Shown: positions 26,001 through 31,802 of the stretch, in pieces
Numbering within the stretch: the stretch's first letter is position 1
Layout of the letters: each line of letters begins with the position of its first letter
Assembly: GCA_945957555.1 (NCBI GenBank)
Contig: CAMFLX010000036.1
Span: 1 to 35,338 of the forward strand
Source of the DNA: an uncultured Cytophagales bacterium
Lineage (GTDB): Bacteria > Bacteroidota > Bacteroidia > Cytophagales > UBA9547
Length of the DNA stretch: 35,338 bases
Direction: 5' to 3'
The notes under the pieces: generated by a model
What the model was told of the DNA's origin: nothing
Databases searched by the model: none
The model's input: only the letters and a program-made list of their open reading frames with translations
Position numbers and translations under genes: made by a program

Positions 26001-26289
26001 AGTTACCATTTTCATCTGTCTCTGTAGCTACGTTTGTGCCTTTGATAAACACAATAGCTCCTACCACCGGGGAATTGTCTGCCTTTGAAAGGACTTGACC
26101 AGTGATAACTTTTCCATTAGTGGCTGGCGCCTCTACTTGATCTTTCGGCTCGTTAATAATAGTAGTGGAGTCCGTAGTTTGTGAATATCCGTTTGAAGCT
26201 CCCACTCCAACCAAGATAAACATTGCCTTGAGCCAATCTTTCCTTGAAAAATGACCTCGTAACTTGGGTACTAGCAGTTTTTTAAACAT
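23098..26289 (-). CDS. SusC/RagA-family TonB-dependent outer-membrane transporter
   Basis: This 1063-residue protein has a signal region at 1 to about 36, then a carboxypeptidase-like regulatory domain at about 60-130 (ITGQVLSKADNSPVVGAIVF, TDENGNYSITVP). The SusC signature and plug follow at about 140-275 (IIGYGTQEKEDVTGAISSVK, IQVRGVGTIGNSKPLFVVDD, IESIDILKDASAAAVYGARA, ANGVVLITTKKG), then a 22-strand type barrel to the end (WQFGLTAAF). It imports a ligand captured by SusD, driven by TonB. It is first in a three-gene operon with a good promoter just upstream. No anti-sigma-interacting STN domain is present, so FecI/FecR-type signalling through it is not expected. Confidence 0.95.
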   Translation of the reverse strand: MFKKLLVPKLRGHFSRKDWLKAMFILVGVGASNGYSQTTDSTTIINEPKDQVEAPATNGKVITGQVLSKADNSPVVGAIVFIKGTNVATETDENGNYSITVPAESANGTLVIKYDDDSTTELPLATTTNFNVQREEDVTKLETVQIIGYGTQEKEDVTGAISSVKGSEIVKVVVADPAQAIQGRVTGVNVTQNTGAPGSPLNIQVRGVGTIGNSKPLFVVDDVPVGDISYLNQNDIESIDILKDASAAAVYGARAANGVVLITTKKGHSKKATFEFNYLTGVSKAWKKLDMLDAKEWSTLKNEALFAAGKAPLYNPDTMGSGTNWQDQIFRQAKMNSYHLAASGGTEKLTYYVSGGYLNQQGIVKGSGYERFSLNTNTNYQVSKKFNVGSFMNFATSERKIVNDEGVFESVLANALKADPLSPVYSGRGRDSLYAPNKTNDGRNPMAIIAARDNRDKNLNFIGRWFGQYELIKGLKLKTSVSYFTNNTTNTRFEPSFFVKNSDGQFRTDTNRTLTKSQSWNNQLTWENSINYEKTLAEKHKFGALVLMGMQKNRSEYFQAVKRNMPTNNPADQYFDQGSVVSQIKGNASENALLSYMARINYEYDNKYLITATIRRDASSRFPEANRWGTFPSVAAGWKISEEKFFAPLKKTISFAKLRASAGRLGNQNIGYTDYPYTTNLSTGQNYTFNDQIVFGTAPKSNANTNVTWEKVTTTNVGLDLAFLNNKILFSADYFTRQTKDMLINKNVSSIAGYEDAPVVNAGTMLNKGLELMAEYRNQDSKIKYSVGGNITFIKNKVTSLDADVLGESVSNNSDGYVQKTVQGMPIAQFFGYKVDHIVQTSEEAAQLRSSGYQGQVQAGDFKFVDINNDGKIDANDRTFIGSPLPKFTYGLNGTVAYNNFDLSIFFQGVSGNKIFNGGKLAYGSSDFSNNYGKTADMIDRWTGPNTSTTTPRVVDGDPNQNGRISSYFVESGSYLRLKNIQLGYTIPDKFMQKVRMQKVRVYVAGQNLLTWTKYSGLDPEIGASNYNYGNGSNQPNPLEIGVDRGGTYPQARTWQFGLTAAF

Positions 26290-26318
26290 TTCTAAAAAAA
26301 ATATTAATTTTTCAACAA

Positions 26319-26351
26319 CAAATATAAATATTCTATCGCTACAAAAACAAA
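26319..26351 (-). promoter_or_regulatory. Promoter of the SusC/D operon
   Basis: On the minus strand, TTTG (26348-26351), a 21-nt spacer and TATATTTG (26319-26326) match the Bacteroidota consensus. The predicted leader is about 23 nt before the ATG at 26289. The rest of the 26290-26605 gap holds only the nadE terminator. Confidence 0.65.
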
Positions 26352-26529
26352 CAATGTGTAATATTTTTTAAACCAACTTGAGACTAAAACGTATAGCGGC
26401 ATTTGCAAAACCTTCGAAAACCACAAAAAGATATAAAGCCCATAAATTTCTATAAAAAAAATATGACAAATTGGTTTTTAATACCGACAAAAAAGAAAGT
26501 ACTGATATAAAATAATATTAGGGTCCATA

Positions 26530-26572
26530 AAAAAGCTAGATCTCCCCTCAAGCAGGGGAGATCTAGCTTTTT
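26530..26572 (-). terminator. Rho-independent terminator of nadE
   Basis: A perfect 19-bp stem (AAAAAGCTAGATCTCCCCT and its complement) with a 5-nt loop CAAGC, flanked by A/T tracts on both strands. It lies 33 bp past the nadE stop and also separates nadE from the SusC promoter. Confidence 0.9.
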
Positions 26573-26605
26573 AGACAAATGTAATTTTTAATAAATATAT
26601 TTAAA

Positions 26606-28468
26606 TTATAAGCTTTTTAATTCTTCCTCAAATCCACCACTTAGAATGGGAAAACGACACCATGTACGAGGATCTACATTAAAATCATCTAAAAGAAATG
26701 AAGGTGCTATACGCTCCCTTTTCCACTGATTTCTACTCCACATTCTATAAAACTTATGGATGTATTGTTTGAGTTGTTCATCATTACACAACTGCTTTTT
26801 CTTGATGTTCATAAACACCTCCCTTGGACTATGCCAAAAGCGAATAGCCTCCCTTTCTATTTCAGCCAAAATAGTATAGGGCATGAGATCTTTCTCGTCA
26901 GTTTGTGCTTTATCAGCAGGCCTTAATTCTGCTGTCGGGGTCAGTGCATTCACAAATGTTAAGCCTTCATACCCAAGATGGACTTGAGCCCAACGTAACC
27001 ATTGTTGCACAAATACCTTCTCTACTCCTGCTATGGGTGCGATGCTCCCACAAGTATCTCCGTCCATAGTTGCATACCCTACATCCCCTTCACTTCTATT
27101 GCTGGTGGTGAGGAGTAGGGCATTTTTAATATTGGCCAACATCCAAACAATGGGAGCGCGACTTCGTGCTTGGATATTCTGCAAGGCTACGTCATCTGTA
27201 TCCCAAGAAAGTTTACGCTGTAAACACACTTCTATTGTATCAGTATATGATGCCACTTCCTTGTCTATCCGCCAACTGTAAAACTTAGCAGACAAATCCT
27301 TGGCTAAGCCCTGTGCAGAGTCAAAAGTATCCCAACCTGAATTGGCCGCCCATTGATATACGGTTGTTAACAATAGAGGCATAATATCCTCATAACAGAG
27401 CGACGACAAATTCTTGTCCGCAAAAAGTGCTTGGACTCCAGCCTTAGTAATGAAGTGCTCTGAGCCTAACTCCGACAAGCCTCTTTTGACCATCTCAGAA
27501 ACCATAACTGCACAACATGATGAATCGGCACCGCCACTGAGAGAAAGGACAAAGCCCTTGCTCCTGCTTTTCCTCATATAATCAAAAAGTGCTAGTGCTA
27601 ATGCTGCAGGAAATTCCTCATTTTTATCACTGAAATCAGCATTTTTGGGGGAGGAGGTACTCACCAAAGTATCGAAGTCTATTTCATCAAAAATCAAGTT
27701 GAAGTTTTCAAACGATAGTCTTTTGTTTTTCTTGAGCAAAACTCCTTTTGAAGCAATCATGATTTCACCATCATAGACTATTCTACCTGCTTCATTCCCT
27801 AACAAATTGGCATATAGGTAAACACAATCAAATCTTCGTGAGGCGTTTACCACCACATCTTTTTCCCTCAATTCCGTTTTCCCAAAACTAAAATGACTAG
27901 CACTTGGATTCAAGATCAAATGTACGCCTTGCTCTGCCAAACGAATCCCTGGGCGATCGCTCTCATGCCAAGCATCTTCACAGATTTCAAAACCAACACT
28001 TACACCCTCTATTGTATATTGAATATCTCCAAATGGATACTCCCCTATAGGTGTAAACAATGTAGTTTTCTGCCCTTTAGGCCAAGGCTTAAACCACCTA
28101 TGCTCATAATGAACACCGTCATTAGCCAAAAACTGTTTAGCCGTGAACCCTAAGATCTGGCGATCTTTTATGACACAAGCTGTATTGTAGTTTACACCAT
28201 TTAGTTTTATGGGAATGCCCACACTAATGGCCATACCATCAGAGTAAGGCAAGAGTCCTACAAGAACTTCAAATGCCTTTTCATAAAGCCAATCACTCAA
28301 AAAGAGATCTTCACACCCATAGCCTGTGATACAAAGTTCTGGCAGCAGTAGAATATCGACCCCATTACTACGCGCAGCTTCAATGGCAGCTTTGATGTTA
28401 TTGGTATTATTCTCCCAATCAATTGGGGTTTGGTTTAAGGCAGCTCCTGCTATTTTTTTGATATTCAT
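26606..28468 (-). CDS. nadE: Glutamine-dependent NAD+ synthetase
   Basis: This 620-residue two-domain enzyme makes NAD+ from deamido-NAD+, ATP and glutamine-derived ammonia, the last step of NAD synthesis. The N-terminal nitrilase-type glutaminase domain has the Glu-Lys-Cys triad: Glu44 (LLLPELCITGYG), Lys111 (FTAKQFLANDG) and Cys163 (GFEICEDAW). The C-terminal synthetase domain has the ATP loop SLSGGADSS (about 309-317), then TSNRSEGDVGYATMDGDTCG and the family's closing part (RFPILSGGF). Length fits glutamine-dependent NadE. The start is the ATG at 28468 (MNIKKIAGAALNQ). The frame extends 8 codons to a TTG at 28492, but that TTG lies inside a TATATTTG promoter element, so it cannot be in the message. 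It stands alone with its own terminator. Confidence 0.95.
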   Translation of the reverse strand: MNIKKIAGAALNQTPIDWENNTNNIKAAIEAARSNGVDILLLPELCITGYGCEDLFLSDWLYEKAFEVLVGLLPYSDGMAISVGIPIKLNGVNYNTACVIKDRQILGFTAKQFLANDGVHYEHRWFKPWPKGQKTTLFTPIGEYPFGDIQYTIEGVSVGFEICEDAWHESDRPGIRLAEQGVHLILNPSASHFSFGKTELREKDVVVNASRRFDCVYLYANLLGNEAGRIVYDGEIMIASKGVLLKKNKRLSFENFNLIFDEIDFDTLVSTSSPKNADFSDKNEEFPAALALALFDYMRKSRSKGFVLSLSGGADSSCCAVMVSEMVKRGLSELGSEHFITKAGVQALFADKNLSSLCYEDIMPLLLTTVYQWAANSGWDTFDSAQGLAKDLSAKFYSWRIDKEVASYTDTIEVCLQRKLSWDTDDVALQNIQARSRAPIVWMLANIKNALLLTTSNRSEGDVGYATMDGDTCGSIAPIAGVEKVFVQQWLRWAQVHLGYEGLTFVNALTPTAELRPADKAQTDEKDLMPYTILAEIEREAIRFWHSPREVFMNIKKKQLCNDEQLKQYIHKFYRMWSRNQWKRERIAPSFLLDDFNVDPRTWCRFPILSGGFEEELKSL

Positions 28469-28489
28469 TTTATAAAATGGATATTTTTG

Positions 28490-28497
28490 CAAATATA
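28490..28497 (-). promoter_or_regulatory. -7 promoter element for nadE
   Basis: TATATTTG on the minus strand fits TAnnTTTG and lies about 22 nt before the ATG. A TTG on the minus strand at 28521-28523, 23 nt upstream, is a weak -33 candidate. The element settles the nadE start codon. Confidence 0.5.
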
Positions 28498-28754
28498 AAT
28501 AAATGTAAACTAGGGCTAGACAATTTTTAGAGCTGAGATCAAAACCGACAAATATTTAATTTTATTGTTAACAATTGTAAGCCCAAATACCTCATTGCTT
28601 AAGTAATTGGTAGCTACCATACTTTTATTCAAATAAGAAACCAACAAGAAGTTAAGAGAAAGTACTGGATAATTCAATAACTTAGCCCTTACTGATCAAA
28701 AAAATAATATAAAAATGAACGTTCACATGAGGATAACGATTCTGAATACCCTCA

Positions 28755-28774
28755 ATTTGTCCCCATTGACAAAT
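28755..28774. promoter_or_regulatory. Inverted repeat upstream of the ECF sigma gene, possible operator
   Basis: ATTTGTC and GACAAAT form perfect 7-bp arms around a 6-nt spacer, about 60 bp before the sigma-factor ATG. Size and spacing suit a dimeric regulator, but no cognate protein is evident. Apart from this, the 28498-28835 gap shows no gene or other clear element. Confidence 0.3.
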
Positions 28775-28835
28775 ATAGTATACCTATATACAAAAATGAT
28801 AATAAGCACAAACATACCTAAAACCCACACTACTG

Positions 28836-29318
28836 ATGCAAGCTAGCACCTATAATCATATCGTAAAAGCAAATACAGAAAGCATTTACCGCTTCGTACT
28901 AAAAATGATCTCTGATAGTGATGGAGCTAAAGACCTTACCCAAGACGCATTCATCAAACTATGGGAAGAACGCAATCATGTAAATGAGCTCAAGGCAAAG
29001 GCTTGGCTGTTTACTACTGCATATAGACTGAGTCTTGCCTACCTAAAAAACAAGAAAAGGTTTCTTTCAGAAGAACTCATACAAGACATTGAGGTAACCA
29101 TGAACGAAACACCGGATATAAACGGAATCATATCTCAAAGCTTACTCTTGCTTTCTGAAATGCAGAAATCGGTACTTTTGCTTAAGGATTACGAAGGCTA
29201 CCAATACAATGAAATAGCTGACATATTAGATATTAGTGATGATAGCGTAAAGGTCCATCTTTTTAGAGCTAGGAAAAAAATAAAAGAGCACTTGAAAGAC
29301 CTAAGATTAGTTATATGA
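28836..29318 (+). CDS. ECF-type RNA polymerase sigma factor
   Basis: This 160-residue protein is of the usual size for extracytoplasmic-function sigma factors. Region 2 spans about residues 8-70: YRFVLKMISDSDGAKDLTQD, then FIKLWEE, and AWLFTTAYRLSLAYLKNKKR, which melts and reads the -10. Region 4 is a helix-turn-helix at about 105-155 (LLLLSEMQKSVLLLKDYEGY, then EIADILDISDDSVKVHLFRA), which reads the -35. Region 3 is absent, as expected. The stop overlaps the start of the next gene (ATGA), which encodes its likely membrane anti-sigma factor. The cue and regulon cannot be read from sequence. Confidence 0.92.
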   Translation: MQASTYNHIVKANTESIYRFVLKMISDSDGAKDLTQDAFIKLWEERNHVNELKAKAWLFTTAYRLSLAYLKNKKRFLSEELIQDIEVTMNETPDINGIISQSLLLLSEMQKSVLLLKDYEGYQYNEIADILDISDDSVKVHLFRARKKIKEHLKDLRLVI

Positions 29319-30058
29319 GTTTGATCACAAAAGAAAATATAGAAATCTGGATGTTCAACTACCATGAAGAACTCCTAACTGCTTTTGAAAAGGAGCAACT
29401 CCTGCGTTTCCTGATTGAAAATCCAGAATATAATGAAGACTTTGTACTTTGGGCTAATACCCATATCACTCCACCTAATGCCCAATCAGTAACTGCAGAC
29501 ATCACTAAAAATCTCCTACAAAAGGAAACACCCGCTTTTATGTTCCCTACTAAGACTATCGCGAGCTTCACTGGAGGTATTTGTTTTGCTTTCGTGTGCA
29601 TGTATATAGCACGATCTATCAGTTCTAATACCGAAAAACCCATTGTCCCAAATCGCATACAAGAAAGTAGAAAGGACGTTAAATCCGACTCAGCATCCTA
29701 TACCGATAAAACTCCAGAAAGAATTTTGTTACAGACAAAGACTATTGCTGCTACAAACAAAGGTATGACAGAATACAAGGAAATTGAAATATCGCAAATA
29801 CAAGATACGGCATCTAATTCCACACCAACAACCTTAAAAACTACCCAAAGTGATCTTATATTTCAAGAACATAATACGCCTATCAAAGCCTCTGACTCGA
29901 TTTCTATCTCTAAAGACAATACAGAACAAGCAGGCTTAAACACATCTGAAGCAAACACAAATGTGCCTAAAACGAATACCAAAAGCTCTTCCAAAAAAAA
30001 GAAGAAATTTTCACTAAAACCCGCCAAAGCGTTCAATGTCGAAAATCCAAATTTTTAA
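29315..30058 (+). CDS. Membrane anti-sigma factor partner of the ECF sigma factor
   Basis: This 247-residue protein overlaps the sigma gene by 4 nt. The cytoplasmic part (about 1-80) has the pattern NYHEELLTAFEKEQLLRFLI followed by ENPEYNEDF, which I recognise from small Bacteroidota anti-sigma proteins (a short acidic helical domain, not the ZAS Cys/His domain). One TM helix sits at about 84-105 (FTGGICFAFVCMYIARSI). The remaining 140 or so residues face outward; they are Ser/Thr/Lys/Glu-rich and low complexity, and end with SSKKKKKFSLKP. It is not FecR, since no FecR domain is present. The poly-Lys codons include a run of eight A at 29993-30000, a possible slippage site. Confidence 0.75.
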   Translation: MSLITKENIEIWMFNYHEELLTAFEKEQLLRFLIENPEYNEDFVLWANTHITPPNAQSVTADITKNLLQKETPAFMFPTKTIASFTGGICFAFVCMYIARSISSNTEKPIVPNRIQESRKDVKSDSASYTDKTPERILLQTKTIAATNKGMTEYKEIEISQIQDTASNSTPTTLKTTQSDLIFQEHNTPIKASDSISISKDNTEQAGLNTSEANTNVPKTNTKSSSKKKKKFSLKPAKAFNVENPNF

Positions 30059-30131
30059 AGCTACTCGATAATACTTTAAAAAACATGTTGATTAATATTA
30101 ACGGAAGTCATTGCCTGGAACCTTATCAATT

Positions 30132-30860
30132 CTAAAACAAAGATCCTTGCGTATAGGATAGTTCCTGATATGAATATGGAACTAATGCCTCGGCTAAATT
30201 TCCATCCTTTTCGTTAACAAGTTTAGAAACAGTATGAGCTTCCATCAACTTGTCATCATAAGGTTTTAAAAAGGCTTTTATATCATTTTCATTTAACTCT
30301 GGATCAAGCCAAGACTGTTCCTCTGTTCGATTCAAAATCACGGGCATCCTTTTCTTAAGATTGTGGATCCGTGTCATGAGTGGATTTGCCTCACAAGTAA
30401 GGATAGAAAATGTCTCAAACAACTCCCCTGTCCCCTTGTCTACCCAAGTATCAGCTATCCCAGCCATGGCAAATGTCTCATGTCCCTTCAGACTTATATA
30501 ATGAGGGAATTTTCTACCATTATAATCCATCCATTCAAAAAAACCATCCGCAACAACCAAACATCTATTTGAAAGCATGGGCTTTTTAAAACTAGGCAAA
30601 TCCAGTGCTGTTTCAGATTTGGCATTCAGCGTTTTTGATCGTAAATCCATTGCTACAGATCTATCCTTAGCCCAATAAGGTACAAGCCCCCAAAATAGGC
30701 CTTTTATTTTGCTAGGACTTTCCATCGTAATCACAGCTGACCGATTATAGTCAAAACCGTTATCATGGAAAACAGGCACATGATCAAAACTATCAAATTC
30801 CGCTTTGAACCTTTTCTCTAATTCTTCTTTAGACTTTGTATTCGACTTATGGAAACACAT
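30132..30860 (-). CDS. SRAP-domain (YedK/HMCES family) abasic-site DNA-protein crosslink protein
   Basis: From the ATG at 30860 this is a 242-residue protein beginning MCFHKS. SRAP proteins shield abasic sites in single-stranded DNA by linking them to Cys2, which must become the N-terminal residue. Only this start gives Cys2. The 13-codon longer frame starts at TTG (30899) and would bury it. The other active-site residues are in place: Asn79 (SKTLNAKSE), Glu109 (DGFFEW) and His166 (MTRIHNLKKRMPVIL). WGLVPYWAKD is also typical. It converges with the anti-sigma gene and appears to be a single-gene unit. No SOS (LexA) operator was recognised. Confidence 0.93.
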   Translation of the reverse strand: MCFHKSNTKSKEELEKRFKAEFDSFDHVPVFHDNGFDYNRSAVITMESPSKIKGLFWGLVPYWAKDRSVAMDLRSKTLNAKSETALDLPSFKKPMLSNRCLVVADGFFEWMDYNGRKFPHYISLKGHETFAMAGIADTWVDKGTGELFETFSILTCEANPLMTRIHNLKKRMPVILNRTEEQSWLDPELNENDIKAFLKPYDDKLMEAHTVSKLVNEKDGNLAEALVPYSYQELSYTQGSLF

Positions 30861-31034
30861 AATTGTTAAAGATACAATCTTCGTAAATTTGAATTGCAAA
30901 ATTGCGATTATTTGTAATATACACCATCACGTCCTCTGCAACAAATTAGTTGAGTCCAAATTAGAATTATAAAAATGATTAGCCACAAAAGTAGATATAC
31001 GAAGCGAACCAGTTCTCTATTAATCACAAAAAAC

Positions 31035-31042
31035 TATCTTTG
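31035..31042 (+). promoter_or_regulatory. -7 promoter element for the mobA-like gene
   Basis: TATCTTTG fits TAnnTTTG and lies 38 bp before the ATG. No convincing TTTG was found at -33. Confidence 0.4.
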
Positions 31043-31080
31043 CTCTCATAATATTTTTACAGAATTAGAACACCCAAAAA

Positions 31081-31704
31081 ATGTCGTGCTATCCCATTTT
31101 ATATTTTGAAAGGCCTCTCACTGCCGTAATACTTTGTGGGGGCCTAAGCACCAGAATGGGCTCTGACAAAGGACTCATTCTCACCCCAGAGGGGCTAACT
31201 TGGGCACAAAAACTGGATAAAATTTGTAAGGGACTGCTTATAGACACTATTTTATCTATCAATAAAGGCCAACAGCAAGCTTATCTGAATTATTTCCCAT
31301 CACACAAACTCATTATTGACATCTACACTCAGATAGGTCCTTTGGGTGGCCTTTTGAGCATTCATAATTCTTTCCCCAACCATGACCTCCTGGTTCTGAG
31401 CTGCGATATGCAAGCTCTTGATGAATCTATTGTACACTATTTTTTAAGTCAGCATACCTTCTTAGGAGAATATGATGCAGCAGTATCCCTAAAAGACGGT
31501 TTTCACCAACCTTTCCCAGGGCTTTATTCTGCAGAACTTCTTCATAAAGTCAGCCTCCTAAAACAAACAAACCAGATAAAGAGCCATAGCCTTCAAAAAA
31601 TATTTCAGGATTTTTATGTTTATAACCTACCACTCCCCGAGCACCATTCTCTCAAAATAAAAAGCTATAATGGCCCAAATGATCTTGAGGATCTACCCAA
31701 ATAA
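31081..31704 (+). CDS. mobA: MobA-like molybdenum cofactor guanylyltransferase
   Basis: This 207-residue nucleotidyltransferase opens with AVILCGGLSTRMGSDKG, the GTP-binding signature of MobA-type enzymes (LxGGxSxRMGxDK). The next expected segments are present: QIGPLGGLLSI for the substrate loop, LVLSCDMQALD for the metal-binding Asp (most relatives have a Pro after the Met; here it is Gln), and FHQPFPGLYS. MobA joins GMP to molybdopterin to make the guanine dinucleotide cofactor in the cytoplasm. No other molybdenum cofactor gene lies in the window, so the exact substrate (MobA versus a related NTP transferase) rests on motifs alone. It has its own promoter. Confidence 0.82.
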   Translation: MSCYPILYFERPLTAVILCGGLSTRMGSDKGLILTPEGLTWAQKLDKICKGLLIDTILSINKGQQQAYLNYFPSHKLIIDIYTQIGPLGGLLSIHNSFPNHDLLVLSCDMQALDESIVHYFLSQHTFLGEYDAAVSLKDGFHQPFPGLYSAELLHKVSLLKQTNQIKSHSLQKIFQDFYVYNLPLPEHHSLKIKSYNGPNDLEDLPK

Positions 31705-31760
31705 TCTTAGACAGGTCCTTATTACCCAGCTATTCTACCTAACATTTAAACTATATTTTT

Positions 31761-31768
31761 TAACTTTG
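31761..31768 (+). promoter_or_regulatory. -7 promoter element for the receptor gene
   Basis: TAACTTTG fits TAnnTTTG and is 35 bp before the ATG at 31803. A clear -33 TTTG is not seen. It suggests the receptor is not simply co-transcribed with mobA. Confidence 0.45.
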
Positions 31769-31802
31769 CAGAAACAAACAAATTATAAATTATTAAGAAC
31801 CA

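Noticed and set aside
25486-26088. 200-residue plus-strand ORF opposite SusC
   Set aside because: Antisense of the conserved SusC plug region.
23098-26289. Control of the SusC operon by the nearby ECF sigma/anti-sigma pair
   Set aside because: SusC lacks the N-terminal STN signalling domain, the anti-sigma is not FecR, and the SusC promoter fits the housekeeping consensus.
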